From Candidatus Thalassolituus haligoni (GTDB lineage Bacteria; Pseudomonadota; Gammaproteobacteria; Pseudomonadales; Oceanobacteraceae): a stretch of DNA of 64,000 bases. The notes beneath the pieces are model-generated. The model saw only the letters and a list, made by a program, of their open reading frames with translations. It ran no database searches and was not told the DNA's origin. The DNA lies in contig NZ_CP139482.1 in assembly GCF_041222825.1 (NCBI RefSeq), forward strand, positions 2,759,001 through 2,823,000. Reading direction: 5' to 3'. Each line of letters begins with the position of its first letter. Position 1 is the stretch's first letter. The translations under genes were made by a program, and so were the position numbers. This document shows positions 18,735-29,345 of the stretch, in pieces.

Positions 18735-20015
18735 TTAAAAAATCGGTGACCACGCAGGTTCTCTGACGTCGCCATATTTCGACGGTAATCGAAATTTAAC
18801 TTCACCATCCACAGATACTGCGGCCAATATGCTGCGATCTGCTTCACTGGCTGCATAAATTACCATACTTCCATTAGGTGCAACACTGGGCGACTCATCA
18901 AGGTCGGTCTCTGTTGTCAGAATATGAACTTGTCCCGAATCCAGATCCTGGGAAGCAATATGGAAGTTCTCGCCCTCACGATGTACGTAAATCAGTTTTC
19001 TGCCGTCATCCGTGACTCTGGCTCGGGCATTATAATTCCCTTCATATGTCAGTCGCTTGACGGCTTTGTTACTGGCGTCCAGTTGATATATCTGCGGCCC
19101 GCCGGCGCGATTGGATGTAAATACCAGGTGGCGATTATCCGCCATCCACTGGGGTTCGGTGTCAATCGCATAATGAGTGGTCAATCGTTCAATCTTGCGG
19201 CTGCCCAGATCCATCACATAAATATCAGGATTGCCAAGACTCGATCGAACAAATGCCAGTCGGGTACCATCCGGTGAAAACGCCGGCGCACTGGTCGAAC
19301 CCTCCATCTTGAGCACCAGTTCTCGCTTACCGGTTGCCAACTCCTGGAAATAAATGGCACTGCGACCGCTTTCGAACGATACGTAAGCAACCTTCTTACC
19401 GTCCGGTGCCCAAGCAGGAGAGATAATCGGATCCTTGGAAGTAAAAATAAGCTGCTCTCTGGCACCGTCGGCGTCGGCATAATTCAGATTAAAACGACTG
19501 CGCTCGCGATTGGTCGTCACATAGATAAGCCGGGTGGAAAACACGCCCGGAATACCCGTCAATTTTTCGAACACATAATCGCTTATATAATGAGCGATAT
19601 CCCGTAACTGGTTTGCCTTACCTTTAACTCGATGACGCAATAACTCTACTTTCTGATGGACATCCAGAACATGGAATTCCATTGTATATCCGCTTTCATC
19701 CATTGAAATACGGCCAATTACGACAAAATCCTGACGCAGATTACGCCAGTCACTATAAGCGACCGCCTCAAGAGTGGTTGGTTGGCTGATCATATTGGCA
19801 ACAGGCAATACCTTGAAATAGCCGCTGCTGCCCAGATCATTAGCGACGATACCGCTGATGTCTTCCGGCAACGCCCCCTCGCCACTCCACTCAAAAGGCA
19901 CAACTGCCACAGGAATAGCCGATTGTTTACCCTGGGTAACCTCGATAACTAACTCTGCCTGTGCCAACCCTGCGAGCATAAACAGCACCAGCGCGCTGAT
20001 CCATTGTTTTACCAC
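18735..20015 (-). CDS. tolB: Tol-Pal system beta-propeller protein TolB
   Basis: Periplasmic protein of 426 residues that binds Pal and TolA. GTG start and a signal peptide (WISALVLFMLAGLAQA) are followed by an N-terminal alpha/beta domain and a six-bladed propeller. The blade motif recurs as 'PAWAPDGKKVAYVSF', 'PAFSPDGTRLAFVRS', 'PQWMADNRHLVFTSN' and 'PSVAPNGSMVIYAAS'. It overlaps the tolA 3' end by seven bases, indicating translational coupling. Confidence 0.96.
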   Translation of the reverse strand: MVKQWISALVLFMLAGLAQAELVIEVTQGKQSAIPVAVVPFEWSGEGALPEDISGIVANDLGSSGYFKVLPVANMISQPTTLEAVAYSDWRNLRQDFVVIGRISMDESGYTMEFHVLDVHQKVELLRHRVKGKANQLRDIAHYISDYVFEKLTGIPGVFSTRLIYVTTNRERSRFNLNYADADGAREQLIFTSKDPIISPAWAPDGKKVAYVSFESGRSAIYFQELATGKRELVLKMEGSTSAPAFSPDGTRLAFVRSSLGNPDIYVMDLGSRKIERLTTHYAIDTEPQWMADNRHLVFTSNRAGGPQIYQLDASNKAVKRLTYEGNYNARARVTDDGRKLIYVHREGENFHIASQDLDSGQVHILTTETDLDESPSVAPNGSMVIYAASEADRSILAAVSVDGEVKFRLPSKYGDVREPAWSPIF

Positions 20016-20890
20016 GTTGCATTCTCCGGTCTGAAAACCATGGTGAGTGTTCGGAAACTGCGCTCAAATACATGAACGTCTTTGGGAACCGGCAGCGGCG
20101 ATGCCTTTAGTACTGCTTGCTCAACCGAGCGATCCAACGCCGTATTGCCGCTCCCCTTGATAACGACAACGCTGATCACTTCTCCGGTCGGCACCAAATT
20201 AATACGCACCGTCACTTGCTGCTCCGGTTTGACCGCTGGCGGATAAAGCCAGCTGCGTTCTACTTTTTCTCTGAGTTGGGTAACAAAATCGGCTTCCAGC
20301 TCTGCTTCGACTTTGGCACGGCGCTCATTTTCTTGCCGTTGCTGCATTTCCTGAGCAGCCTGTTCGGTTGCCAGCTGCTCCATCAATTGCTGCTCATCCG
20401 CACGTGACTGCTGCTCACGGAGAGCATCAGCAGCGGCTTTTTCTTTCGCAGCCTTTGCTGCTTTTGCTTCAGCATCTATTTTTGCCCTGGCGGCGGCCTC
20501 TGCTTGCTGCTCTTGTAGTTGCTGTGCTTTTTCCTGTTTGGCCTTGTCTGCCTGCTGATGTTGTTTTAATGCCAGCGCGTCTGCTTCACGCTGTTTTTTT
20601 GCTTTGTCTGCCGCTTGTTTTTTCTTTAGCTCAGCTTCTGCTTGCTGCTTGCGACGCTGGGCGTCCTGCAATGTCTGCTGCTGTTTTTTATCCTGGTGCT
20701 GCTGGCGTTGCTGCACCGCGCGGTTTTCTGTCTCGACGACGTTGGCAATAATATGTTTGGGCACCGGTGGACGAATATGACGAGTATCGTCTGGCAATTC
20801 CAGCAGGAACAGACCGGCCACGACCCCGTGCAACACAACAGCCAACACGACAGGCAAGGGGTAAGATGAAGGTTTGAACCACTGCTTCAC
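20009..20890 (-). CDS. tolA: Cell envelope protein TolA
   Basis: Inner-membrane protein that links TolQR to Pal and TolB across the periplasm. There is one N-terminal membrane helix (about residues 13-33). A long Ala/Lys/Gln/Glu-rich helical domain follows (about 60-200, 'KAAKAAKEKAAADALREQQS'), then a TonB-like C-terminal domain ('VTVRINLVPTGEVISVVVIK', 'ALDRSVEQAVLKASPLPVP'). It is 293 residues, shorter than E. coli TolA (421) mainly in the helical region. It overlaps tolR by four bases. Confidence 0.94.
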   Translation of the reverse strand: MKQWFKPSSYPLPVVLAVVLHGVVAGLFLLELPDDTRHIRPPVPKHIIANVVETENRAVQQRQQHQDKKQQQTLQDAQRRKQQAEAELKKKQAADKAKKQREADALALKQHQQADKAKQEKAQQLQEQQAEAAARAKIDAEAKAAKAAKEKAAADALREQQSRADEQQLMEQLATEQAAQEMQQRQENERRAKVEAELEADFVTQLREKVERSWLYPPAVKPEQQVTVRINLVPTGEVISVVVIKGSGNTALDRSVEQAVLKASPLPVPKDVHVFERSFRTLTMVFRPENATW

Positions 20891-21336
20891 TCGGTCACTT
20901 CCGGATCAGGGGCTTCCGTAATCAAACCCACATCGGCGATACCTGCCATTTGCAAACCACCCATTAGCCGAACGACCTTGCCATAGGCAACCCGTTCATC
21001 GCCCCGAATCATCACACGGGTAGTGGGTACCTCGGCTTTTACCTTGGTAACGTAATCCTGCACCTGAATCAACGTCATGGCAGCGGGCTGATCATCATCA
21101 CGCTCGATAAAATACACGCCTTGCTGGTTAACCGAGACAATGATGGTGTTATCGTCGGGTTCAATTTCGACAGGGGCTGAATCAACCCGAGGCAGATTGA
21201 CCTGAACACTTTGTACCAGCATCGGAGCCGTCACCATAAAAATGACCAGTAGCACCAGCATCACATCGATGTAAGGCACTACATTTATTTCTGCGATAGG
21301 ACGTCGTTTCGCGGCGGGGGGCTGCATTGGCTCCAT
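20887..21336 (-). CDS. tolR: Tol-Pal proton-channel protein TolR
   Basis: ExbD/TolR-family protein of 149 residues. One membrane helix (about residues 20-42) holds the proton-path aspartate in 'VVPYIDVMLVLLVIFMVTAP'. The periplasmic domain includes 'MIRGDERVAYGKVVRLMGGL'. With TolQ it converts proton motive force into movement of TolA. It shares one base with the tolQ stop and overlaps tolA by four. Confidence 0.96.
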   Translation of the reverse strand: MEPMQPPAAKRRPIAEINVVPYIDVMLVLLVIFMVTAPMLVQSVQVNLPRVDSAPVEIEPDDNTIIVSVNQQGVYFIERDDDQPAAMTLIQVQDYVTKVKAEVPTTRVMIRGDERVAYGKVVRLMGGLQMAGIADVGLITEAPDPEVTE

Positions 21337-22046
21337 TATTTTTCTCCGCTTGCCGCAGGCTTGGCCCCTTGTTTCAAGCGTAATGCCTGACGATACAGCA
21401 GAGAGGAAAATTCATCGGCAAAGGTGTGCATACCAGTGGTCAGATGATCGACCCGCGAGGCAAAACGATTGTAGAAAATAACCGCCGGAATCGCCGCCAA
21501 TAACCCCATCGCCGTGGCGACCAACGCTTCGGAAATACCTGGTGCAACCGTAGCAATTGTCGCCTGCTTGACCGATGCCAGGCCGTGGAACGCACTCATG
21601 ATACCCCACACCGTACCAAACAGACCGATATACGGGCTGGTGGAACCGACGGTGGCCAGCATCGGCAGATGCGCATCCAATGCTTCCGATTCACGGGTAA
21701 TGGCAATCCGCATGGCACGCTGACAGCCCTGGATCATGGCATCCGGGTCGTGGGTATTCTGCTGACGCATTTTGCCAAATTCCTTCAGTCCAGCCATAAA
21801 TACGTTTTCGATCATGCTGGTGGTTTCTTTCGCCTGACATTCCCGATACAGATCGTTGAGGTCAACACCAGACCAGAAACGATCCTCGAAATCCAGCAAC
21901 TGGGCGCGACTGGACGATAACAATCGACTGCGCTGAAAAATCACTACCCAACTGCCGACCGATGCGGCTAACAGCAGCAGCATCACCAATTGCACAACGA
22001 TACTGGCACTGGCAACCAGGCTGAAAATGGACATGGATTCGTTCAC
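21336..22046 (-). CDS. tolQ: Tol-Pal proton-channel protein TolQ
   Basis: ExbB/TolQ/MotA-family membrane protein of 236 residues with three membrane helices (about 12-34, 135-160, 172-195). The signature 'LATVGSTSPYIGLFGTVWGI' near residue 130 and 'ISEALVATAMGLLAAIPAVI' near 170 are characteristic. It forms the proton channel with TolR. It lies 24 bp after ybgC in the usual order. Confidence 0.96.
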   Translation of the reverse strand: MNESMSIFSLVASASIVVQLVMLLLLAASVGSWVVIFQRSRLLSSSRAQLLDFEDRFWSGVDLNDLYRECQAKETTSMIENVFMAGLKEFGKMRQQNTHDPDAMIQGCQRAMRIAITRESEALDAHLPMLATVGSTSPYIGLFGTVWGIMSAFHGLASVKQATIATVAPGISEALVATAMGLLAAIPAVIFYNRFASRVDHLTTGMHTFADEFSSLLYRQALRLKQGAKPAASGEK

Positions 22047-22070
22047 TGCTACTCCCTGACATCCGTTAGT

Positions 22071-22496
22071 TTAGCGACTGCTGGATTGATGATCCTGCAG
22101 TCGGGTTGTAATGATTGGTGGTAAAGCCACTGGCCTGCCTTCGATATTCATGGCGGCCACAACGACCCCGGCCTCAACCAACAGCTCATATTCACCAGAC
22201 TGGTTGATACGACTGACCTGATGCGAAATATGTAAGCGGGCCTTGCCAACGTTATCGACCTGAACCGAGACATTCAGTTCATCGTCCAGCCTGGCAGGCT
22301 TGCGGTATTTGGCCTCAACGGCGGTGACCACAAACAGGATGCCCTGCTGTCGTAATACTTCCTGACCAATCGCCATTGCCCGCAGCCATTCGGTACGGGC
22401 ACGCTCCATATAACGCAGATAATTGGCGTAGTAGACAATGCCGCCAGCATCCGTGTCTTCAATGTAAATACGCACAGGCCAATCAAACCGGGTCAT
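22071..22496 (-). CDS. ybgC: Tol-associated acyl-CoA thioesterase YbgC
   Basis: Hot-dog-fold thioesterase of 141 residues. The ATG at 22496 gives [20 protein letters not shown] and overlaps the ruvB 3' end by 14 bases. The catalytic region '[20 protein letters not shown]' holds the conserved aspartate. The family cleaves short acyl-CoA or acyl-ACP thioesters and is tied to phospholipid metabolism. It is the customary first gene of the tol-pal group. Confidence 0.93.
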   Translation of the reverse strand: MTRFDWPVRIYIEDTDAGGIVYYANYLRYMERARTEWLRAMAIGQEVLRQQGILFVVTAVEAKYRKPARLDDELNVSVQVDNVGKARLHISHQVSRINQSGEYELLVEAGVVVAAMNIEGRPVALPPIITTRLQDHQSSSR

Positions 22497-23514
22497 CTTG
22501 TTGTCCAAACCGTGTCGGCAGTTGCAAACCAAAATGCAGATATGCCAGCCGAGTCGCCATGCGACCGCGTGGCGTGCGGGTAATATAGCCTTGCTGCATC
22601 AGATAGGGTTCCAGCACATCCTCAATGGTATCCCGCTCCTCGCCTATCGATGCCGCGAGGCTATCGACACCGGCCGGACCGCCGTCGTACTTTTCCATCA
22701 GGGTCAGTAACAGGCGGCGATCCATGTGGTCGAACCCTTGGGCATCGACATTCAACATATTCAATGCGGCATCCGCACACGCCAGATCCACCGTACCGTC
22801 ACCCTTCACCTGGGCGTAATCCCGTACCCGGCGTAATAACCGATTGGCAATCCTTGGAGTGCCTCTGGCACGACGGGCAATCTCACGCGCACCCGCACTG
22901 TCAACCTCTAACCCCAATAACAACCCGGAGCGACTGACGATATAGCTGAGGTCGTCCTCATTATAAAATTCCAGCCGCTGGACGATTCCAAACCGATCCC
23001 GCAGTGGCGAGGTCAACAAACCTGCCCGAGTCGTCGCGCCCACCAGCGTAAAAGGAGGTAATTCAATCTTGATGGAACGGGCAGCTGGCCCCTCCCCCAC
23101 CATAATATCGAGCTGATAGTCTTCCATCGCCGGATAAAGCACTTCTTCTACCGCTGGATTCAAGCGATGAATCTCATCAATAAACAGTACATCTCCGGCT
23201 TCGAGATTGGTTAACATTGCCGCCAGATCACCGGCTTTTTCCAGTACTGGCCCGGAGGTTGACTTGATCGCAGCCCCCATTTCAACCGCGATAATATTGG
23301 CCAGGGTGGTTTTCCCCAACCCTGGCGGACCAAACACCAGAGTATGATCAAGTGCTTCATTACGGGCACGGGCAGCGCCAATAAATATTTCCATCTGCTC
23401 CCGTACAACCGGCTGACCAATATAGTCTTCGAGTGTTTTGGGACGGATGGCCCGATCCTGATGCTCTTCCCCCGGAGCAGAGACGGGGCTGATAAAACGA
23501 TCCGTTTCTATCAT
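22483..23514 (-). CDS. ruvB: Holliday junction branch-migration helicase RuvB
   Basis: AAA+ motor that drives Holliday-junction branch migration with RuvA. It is 343 residues. Walker A '[20 protein letters not shown]' lies near residue 60 and Walker B '[20 protein letters not shown]' near 108. Sensor 1 is in '[20 protein letters not shown]', the arginine finger in the same block, and the C-terminal winged helix carries '[13 protein letters not shown]'. It overlaps ruvA by four bases (ATGA). Confidence 0.98.
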   Translation of the reverse strand: MIETDRFISPVSAPGEEHQDRAIRPKTLEDYIGQPVVREQMEIFIGAARARNEALDHTLVFGPPGLGKTTLANIIAVEMGAAIKSTSGPVLEKAGDLAAMLTNLEAGDVLFIDEIHRLNPAVEEVLYPAMEDYQLDIMVGEGPAARSIKIELPPFTLVGATTRAGLLTSPLRDRFGIVQRLEFYNEDDLSYIVSRSGLLLGLEVDSAGAREIARRARGTPRIANRLLRRVRDYAQVKGDGTVDLACADAALNMLNVDAQGFDHMDRRLLLTLMEKYDGGPAGVDSLAASIGEERDTIEDVLEPYLMQQGYITRTPRGRMATRLAYLHFGLQLPTRFGQQDDPV

Positions 23515-24122
23515 GTGTTACCCAGACTGTTTTTAAGTGCCAGACGAATCAGCTCTTCTGAGGTCGAGGCCTGATCAGCGATTTTATTTAACATACGGGC
23601 CGCCTCTGTTGGCTTGTATCCCAGAGATACCAGCGCCGACTCGGCCTCCAGCAGTACTTGATCAGCGGAAGCCCGCTCAGCATGATCGGCGGCTTGCCAC
23701 AGAGGCGCTGGCGTCTGCCATTCTTTCAGCCGGTCGCGCATTTCCACAACCAGGCGTTCCGCCGTTTTTTTACCAACGCCTGGCAGTCGAGTCAGGGCAG
23801 TAATATCTTCATTATGAACACACATTGCGAACGCGTTCACATCCATGCCAGACAAGATGGCCAGTGCCAGCTTGGGGCCAACTCCGCTAACCTTGATCAG
23901 GGTACGGAACAGCGAACGCTGGCTTTTATCACTGAAGCCATACAGCTGATGGGCGTCTTCCCGGATCGCCAAATGGGTATATAAAACAGCGGATTCACCA
24001 ATACGGCCAAGCACCGCAAAAGTTGTCAGTGGCGCCTGAACCTCATAGCCAACGCCATTTACATCAACCAGCAAATCCGGGGCGGATTTTTCGAGCACAA
24101 TGCCCTGTAAACGACCAATCAT
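23511..24122 (-). CDS. ruvA: Holliday junction DNA-binding protein RuvA
   Basis: Junction-recognition subunit of 203 residues. The N-terminal OB fold ([20 protein letters not shown]) is followed by helix-hairpin-helix motifs ('[19 protein letters not shown]', '[19 protein letters not shown]') and a C-terminal three-helix domain that contacts RuvB ('[19 protein letters not shown]'). It follows ruvC by 81 bp. Confidence 0.97.
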   Translation of the reverse strand: MIGRLQGIVLEKSAPDLLVDVNGVGYEVQAPLTTFAVLGRIGESAVLYTHLAIREDAHQLYGFSDKSQRSLFRTLIKVSGVGPKLALAILSGMDVNAFAMCVHNEDITALTRLPGVGKKTAERLVVEMRDRLKEWQTPAPLWQAADHAERASADQVLLEAESALVSLGYKPTEAARMLNKIADQASTSEELIRLALKNSLGNT

Positions 24123-24203
24123 AGCGGTACCTGCGCGGAAAACGGCCTAGACTACCAGCAAAGCCAAGCACTGCTCAACAGTCCTGCCAAAGCTCCGGCG
24201 GGG

Positions 24204-24734
24204 TCAACCCGGAAAGTTGAGAGGACGCCCTCTGCGGCTGCCGCGTGCACCGGCCTGGGCGACCAGACTGGCGGCGGTAAACGCATGACAAAGTGCGATG
24301 GCCAACGCATCGGCGGCATCGGCCTGAGGACGCCCAGGAAGTTTTAATAATGTCTGAACCATGTGCTGGACCTGTTCTTTCTCGGCCCCTCCCGTACCGG
24401 TCACCGCCATTTTGATGGCTCGTGGTGCGTATTCAGCCACCGGTAATTGCTGCAACGCCGCTGCTACCATGGCCACACCACGAGCCTGACCGAGTTTCAG
24501 TGCCGAAGCCGCATTTTTACCCATAAATACCTGCTCGATCGCAAACTGCTGTGGCGACCAGGTTTCAATCAATTCGTTAACGGAAGTAAAAATGGTCTGC
24601 AGCCGCTGCGGCATCTCGCCGTCACCACACCGAATACAGCCACTGGTGATGTACTCCACCCGCTGGCCAATCGCGTTAATCACACCAAAACCGGTCACGC
24701 GGGAACCAGGGTCTATACCCAATATAATTGCCAA
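24204..24734 (-). CDS. ruvC: Holliday junction resolvase RuvC
   Basis: Junction-specific endonuclease of 176 residues. Catalytic acidic residues are in '[13 protein letters not shown]', '[20 protein letters not shown]' and '[15 protein letters not shown]'. In many gammaproteobacteria the gene upstream is yebC; here it is a PrcB-like lipoprotein gene only eight bases away. No LexA-type box was recognised upstream. Confidence 0.97.
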   Translation of the reverse strand: MAIILGIDPGSRVTGFGVINAIGQRVEYITSGCIRCGDGEMPQRLQTIFTSVNELIETWSPQQFAIEQVFMGKNAASALKLGQARGVAMVAAALQQLPVAEYAPRAIKMAVTGTGGAEKEQVQHMVQTLLKLPGRPQADAADALAIALCHAFTAASLVAQAGARGSRRGRPLNFPG

Positions 24735-24742
24735 ACCAGCTC

Positions 24743-25177
24743 CTAACGGGGGTTAGCCGGATTGTAAAATTGCCAGACACCACCAGAGTCGCTGCTACTG
24801 ATCCGCATCGATTGCCACTCCTCCGGCAACGTCAATACCATACAGGGAGACGTCATGACCTGCGCCACCGCCATGCCTTGCTGTGGTTGTTGTTCATGAA
24901 AGCGAATCAGTGCCACACCATCCAGCATTTCACTTTGATCAAGCATCACCTGGTAACCTGGCGTTGGACGCTGACCCAGAGCAATCACCACCTGACTGCC
25001 ATCATCCTTCAGTGTGACTCCGGCCAACGTCCCGCAATGAAGGTTATGCTCGGCACGATTGCCAAGATCAACAACAGAACCGGCGACTGATGCACAGGCA
25101 CCCAATAGCAACGTGGCAACGATAGCCAGTAGCCGACAAGAATTCGCCAGCCATTGATTTTCCATGCGCGGATTCAT
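24743..25177 (-). CDS. Lipoprotein with PrcB C-terminal-like domain
   Basis: Predicted lipoprotein of 144 residues. The start at 25177 has a GGAGGG ribosome site, and the signal ends in the lipobox 'LLLGACAS'. The mature part carries '[17 protein letters not shown]', then '[15 protein letters not shown]' and 'SPCMVLTLP', which fits the PrcB C-terminal domain (first described in Treponema dentilisin complex subunit PrcB). Its function in gammaproteobacteria is unknown. It is eight bases from ruvC and presumably cotranscribed. Confidence 0.72.
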   Translation of the reverse strand: MNPRMENQWLANSCRLLAIVATLLLGACASVAGSVVDLGNRAEHNLHCGTLAGVTLKDDGSQVVIALGQRPTPGYQVMLDQSEMLDGVALIRFHEQQPQQGMAVAQVMTSPCMVLTLPEEWQSMRISSSDSGGVWQFYNPANPR

Positions 25178-25289
25178 AACAATTCCCTCCAGATCCCTTG
25201 TGACCGGTAACGCAACGTTAATACGCCACGACAACATCCCGATGATTATCATACAGACACAAAAGATAACATGCGGAACCAGCTCCCAT

Positions 25290-25314
25290 AAAAAAAGCGG
25301 CCCCTTCAGGCCGC
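25290..25314 (-). terminator. Intrinsic terminator after clpB
   Basis: On the minus strand GCGGCC-TGAAGG-GGCCGC (25297-25314) is followed by seven T residues (25290-25296). It separates clpB from the prcB-like/ruv genes. Confidence 0.88.
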
Positions 25315-25356
25315 CAGTCGGATTGACGCTCAAATAGCTTACGCCATTGTTACCAT

Positions 25357-27960
25357 TTACTGCCGTGCACTGAATACCAAGGTCGACTCTCCATCGTCCT
25401 GGTTAATCACATCCGCCACAATGGTGTCACCGGGCATAAATTTGCCCGAGAGGATATCTTGCGCCAACGGGTTTTCAATCCAGCGCTGAATCGCACGCTT
25501 CAGCGGACGGGCACCAAATACCGGATCATAGCCAATGTCTACCAGTTTGGTGATGGCGGTATCACTGAGCTCCAGCGCCAGATCACGCTCGCTCAAGCGA
25601 TCACGCAACAGTTGCAGCTGAATATCGGCAATGCCACGGATCTGATCTTTCATGAGTGGATGGAACACCACCGCCTCGTCAATACGGTTGATAAATTCCG
25701 GCCGGAAGTGGTTACCAACGATTTCCATGACCGCATCCCGCATGCCTTCATAAGGTTGGTCGGCGAACAGGGTCTGAATCACATCAGACCCCAGGTTCGA
25801 GGTCATCACCAACACAGTATTCTTGAAATTAACCCGGCGCCCATGACCATCGGTCAGCTGGCCATCATCCAGTACTTGCAACAAGATATTAAAGACATCC
25901 GGATGCGCCTTCTCGACTTCGTCGAGCAAGATTACCGAGTAGGGCTTGCGCCGCACCGCTTCGGTTAGATGACCACCTTCTTCATAACCCACATAGCCAG
26001 GAGGTGCACCGATCAGGCGGGAGACGGAGTGCTTCTCCATATATTCCGACATATCGATGCGCACCATGGCGTCCTTGCTATCAAACAGAAAGGTTGCCAG
26101 TGCCTTGCACAACTCGGTCTTGCCCACCCCGGTAGGGCCAAGAAACAGGAAAGAGCCATTGGGGCGATTCGGATCAGACAGACCGGCACGGGAACGACGT
26201 ACGGCATTGGCAACCGCCTTGATAGCCTGATCCTGACCGACGACCGATTCGTGCAGGACGTCTTCCATACGCAGCAGTTTTTCCCGCTCCCCTTCCAGCA
26301 TCCGGTTCACCGGAACACCAGTCCAGCGCGAAACCACTTCGGCGATTTCGTCTTCCGTCACTTTATTGCGCAGCAGGGTAAACTCTTGTGAGCCATTAGC
26401 TTCGGCTTCGTTGGCACTGGCTAGCTGTTTTTCCAACTCTGGAATACGGCCATATTGCAGCTCCGACATACGTTGTAAATCACCGCTACGACGAGCAGCA
26501 TCCAGCTCAATCCGTGCCTGCTCCAGTAACTCCTTGGATTTTGATGCCCCTTCCAGCAAGGATTTTTCCTGTTTCCAGACATCTTCCAGCTCGACATAGG
26601 CACGACCGGATTTATTGATTTCTTCATTCAGGTCGCTCAAGCGTTTTTTCGCCGCTTCGTCCTTTTCTTTACGCAGAGCCTCGCGTTCAATCTTGAGCTG
26701 AATCAGGCGACGTTCCAGTTTGTCCATTTCCTGGGGCTTGGAATCGATTTCCATTCGAATCACCGATGCGGCCTCATCAATCAGGTCAATCGCCTTGTCG
26801 GGTAATTGCCGATCGGCAATGTAACGGGTCGATAGTTTTGCCGCAGCGATAATGGCACTGTCGGTAATTTGTACGCCGTGATGAACCTCGTAGCGTTCTT
26901 TGAGACCACGTAAAATCGCGATGGTATCTTCAACGGAAGGCTCATCCACCAGAATCTTCTGGAAGCGGCGCTCCAGGGCAGCGTCCTTTTCGATAAATTC
27001 CCGATATTCATCCAGCGTGGTCGCTCCCACACAATGCAGCTCACCACGAGCCAGCGCTGGCTTGAGCATATTGCCAGCATCCATTGAGCCTTCGCCCTTG
27101 CCAGCCCCCACCATGGTATGTAACTCATCGATAAAGAGTACGATGCGGCCTTCTTCCTTGGCAACATCTTTCAATACGCCTTTCAACCGTTCCTCAAACT
27201 CACCCCGATACTTGGCACCCGCCACCAGCGCGCCCATATCCAACGACAAAATGCGCTTGTTCTTGAGAGTATCCGGTACTTCACCATTCACAATACGCTG
27301 CGCCAGACCTTCCACCACGGCGGTTTTACCGACGCCAGGAGCACCAATTAATACCGGATTGTTTTTGGTTCGGCGCTGCAATACCTGAATAGTGCGGCGA
27401 ATTTCGTCATCACGACCAATCACCGGATCCAGCTTGCCCGCTTCTGCCCGTTCGGTCAGGTCGATACAGTATTTTTCCAGCCCTTGACGGCTGTCCTCGG
27501 CATTGGCGTCACGCACGGACTCACCACCTCGCATATCTTCAATCGCTTTGCTGACCTTGTCCTTATCGAGACCCGCCGCCTTCAGCGCATTACCAGCAGC
27601 ACCCTTGTCTTCCAACGCCACCAGCAAGAAAATTTCGCTGGAGACGTATTGATCACCCTGCTTCTGAGCGGCTTTTTCAGTGAGGTTCAACAACCGCCCC
27701 AGCTCCGGTGAAATCTGGATTTGCCCGTCAGGGTTGCTTACCCGTGGCTGATCCAACAACACCCTTTGTAAAGCCTGCTCCAACTGTGGCACATTACTGC
27801 CGACACGACGAATGACATCCTTGATTGAACTATTGGCCTGCTGTAGCAATGCCAGTAACAAATGGACAGTGTCTATCTGATTGTGATCCTGGCCCAGCGC
27901 CAGGCTTTGGCTTTCTGCCAATGCGTTTTGCAAACTGGTAGTTAAACGATCCATACGCAT
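25357..27960 (-). CDS. clpB: ATP-dependent disaggregase ClpB
   Basis: Hsp100 chaperone that rescues aggregated proteins with DnaK. I use the ATG at 27960 (867 residues, [20 protein letters not shown]), preceded by GAGGAG; E. coli ClpB begins the same way and has 857. There is an N-terminal Clp repeat domain, NBD1 (Walker A '[17 protein letters not shown]', near residue 205), the long M-domain coiled coil (about 410-530) and NBD2 ('[15 protein letters not shown]', near 605). The C-terminus includes '[20 protein letters not shown]'. A sigma32-type promoter lies upstream. Confidence 0.98.
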   Translation of the reverse strand: MRMDRLTTSLQNALAESQSLALGQDHNQIDTVHLLLALLQQANSSIKDVIRRVGSNVPQLEQALQRVLLDQPRVSNPDGQIQISPELGRLLNLTEKAAQKQGDQYVSSEIFLLVALEDKGAAGNALKAAGLDKDKVSKAIEDMRGGESVRDANAEDSRQGLEKYCIDLTERAEAGKLDPVIGRDDEIRRTIQVLQRRTKNNPVLIGAPGVGKTAVVEGLAQRIVNGEVPDTLKNKRILSLDMGALVAGAKYRGEFEERLKGVLKDVAKEEGRIVLFIDELHTMVGAGKGEGSMDAGNMLKPALARGELHCVGATTLDEYREFIEKDAALERRFQKILVDEPSVEDTIAILRGLKERYEVHHGVQITDSAIIAAAKLSTRYIADRQLPDKAIDLIDEAASVIRMEIDSKPQEMDKLERRLIQLKIEREALRKEKDEAAKKRLSDLNEEINKSGRAYVELEDVWKQEKSLLEGASKSKELLEQARIELDAARRSGDLQRMSELQYGRIPELEKQLASANEAEANGSQEFTLLRNKVTEDEIAEVVSRWTGVPVNRMLEGEREKLLRMEDVLHESVVGQDQAIKAVANAVRRSRAGLSDPNRPNGSFLFLGPTGVGKTELCKALATFLFDSKDAMVRIDMSEYMEKHSVSRLIGAPPGYVGYEEGGHLTEAVRRKPYSVILLDEVEKAHPDVFNILLQVLDDGQLTDGHGRRVNFKNTVLVMTSNLGSDVIQTLFADQPYEGMRDAVMEIVGNHFRPEFINRIDEAVVFHPLMKDQIRGIADIQLQLLRDRLSERDLALELSDTAITKLVDIGYDPVFGARPLKRAIQRWIENPLAQDILSGKFMPGDTIVADVINQDDGESTLVFSARQ

Positions 27961-28048
27961 ACTGAGTTTCTCCTCTGGAAATACCGGCAAACACCAGCCC
28001 AACCAGGCAGGCACTCGCAACTGTTGTACTAATTAATCACTACCACCT

Positions 28049-28077
28049 AAATGGCGACTGAATGAATAAATTTCAAG
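28049..28077 (-). promoter_or_regulatory. Sigma32 (heat-shock) promoter of clpB
   Basis: On the minus strand an exact CTTGAAA (28071-28077) is separated by 14 bp from CGCCATTT (28049-28056). The E. coli sigma32 consensus is CTTGAAA, 11-16 bp, CCCCATnT, so only one base differs. It lies about 90 bp upstream of the clpB start. Confidence 0.8.
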
Positions 28078-28255
28078 TAGTAAAGGATAAAACCAAGAAA
28101 ATCTAATAGTTACTTTGTTGATCCTGAGCAATATTCATCGCCGAACCGTATACTGCCCACATAGCAACAATCGCGGTCGGTGCAAATAAACGATACTCCT
28201 GCACTCCACGTCCAATATTGAGTCATTTCAAGTAATTTAAAGGAATTTCACCACC

Positions 28256-29158
28256 GTGAGTCGCGAACTGCGTATCGGAGCACTGTATTTGCTCGTTGGA
28301 GAAGCCCTGCTGGCCATTATGGGCGCGTTAATCAAACACCTGTCAGAAGACCTTTCCACCGAGCAAGTGGTGTTTTTCCGCAATCTGCTTGGGCTGATTG
28401 TGCTGGCACCACTGATTCTCAATACCGGCATTGGCAGTCTGAAGACTCAAGTCTGGCACTGGCACCTGATGCGCGGCCTTGTCGGTGTTGCTGCGATGTA
28501 CTGTTATTTCTGGGCACTGGGCAATATGCCCCTGACAGAAGCCTTTCTTGTCAAACTGTCGAGCCCCTTTTTCATGCCGTTACTGGCCTGGTGGTGGTTA
28601 AAAGAACCTGCGGGCAAATTTAGCTGGCTGGCACTGCTGATCGGATTTTCCGGCGTTGCTGTTATCTTGCGGCCGGGTGCCGACAGTGCCTTTACCTTTG
28701 CGGCACTGATCGGTCTGTTGGGGGCCGCGCTGGCAGCGCTGGCCAAAGTCACCATCCGCCGAATGTCGGTGACGGAATCCAGCCAACGGATCGTTTTCTA
28801 TTTTGGCCTGATCGCCAGTCTGGTATCCCTGCCAGCCGCACTGCTGAATTGGCACCCGGTTCCCACCGATGCCTGGTTATGGCTCGCAGCTATGGGCGTC
28901 GTCGCCACGACGGGTCAGCTGGCATTAACCAAGGCTTACCGCACAGCACCGACGGGTAAGGTCGGCGTCTATGTTTACAGCGCCGTTATTTATGGGGCCT
29001 TGATGGGTTGGTGGTTCTGGGATGAAATTCCCGGCTGGACAACCGCAGCAGGCGCAACCTTGATTATCCTCGCCGGGGTGGTCAATCTCTGGCAACCCCG
29101 TCGCCGTAGCACTCCCAATGCCAGCGACGGCGTAACGCCGCAGGATAATGGCCTGTAA
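28256..29158 (+). CDS. DMT-superfamily transporter (EamA family)
   Basis: Inner-membrane protein of 300 residues with a GTG start and AAGGAA upstream. About ten hydrophobic helices form two EamA repeats; examples are 'LLVGEALLAIMGALIKHLSE' at the start and 'GVYVYSAVIYGALMGWWFWD' near the end. Conserved features include 'LRPGADSAFTFAALIGLLGA'. The family exports amino acids, nucleotides or other metabolites, and the substrate cannot be predicted. It is divergent from clpB. Confidence 0.9.
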   Translation: MSRELRIGALYLLVGEALLAIMGALIKHLSEDLSTEQVVFFRNLLGLIVLAPLILNTGIGSLKTQVWHWHLMRGLVGVAAMYCYFWALGNMPLTEAFLVKLSSPFFMPLLAWWWLKEPAGKFSWLALLIGFSGVAVILRPGADSAFTFAALIGLLGAALAALAKVTIRRMSVTESSQRIVFYFGLIASLVSLPAALLNWHPVPTDAWLWLAAMGVVATTGQLALTKAYRTAPTGKVGVYVYSAVIYGALMGWWFWDEIPGWTTAAGATLIILAGVVNLWQPRRRSTPNASDGVTPQDNGL

Positions 29159-29345
29159 ACGACCCTGCGATAATCAGCCAACAGGATGTTAATGGCCGCC
29201 AGAATGCACTGATTCGCTGACAAACTGCCTGGCAGGTGTCGAATGAGTGTCAATTCGACACAAAAGACACCGGAAGCAAGCTGATTATTTCCTCAGGATT
29301 AACTATACTGCGGCACTAATCTGGTTTTCGGCAAGAATCGTATCC

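Noticed and set aside
25178..25290. Possible LexA box upstream of the ruv genes
   Set aside because: No CTGT-N8-ACAG palindrome was found in the spacer.
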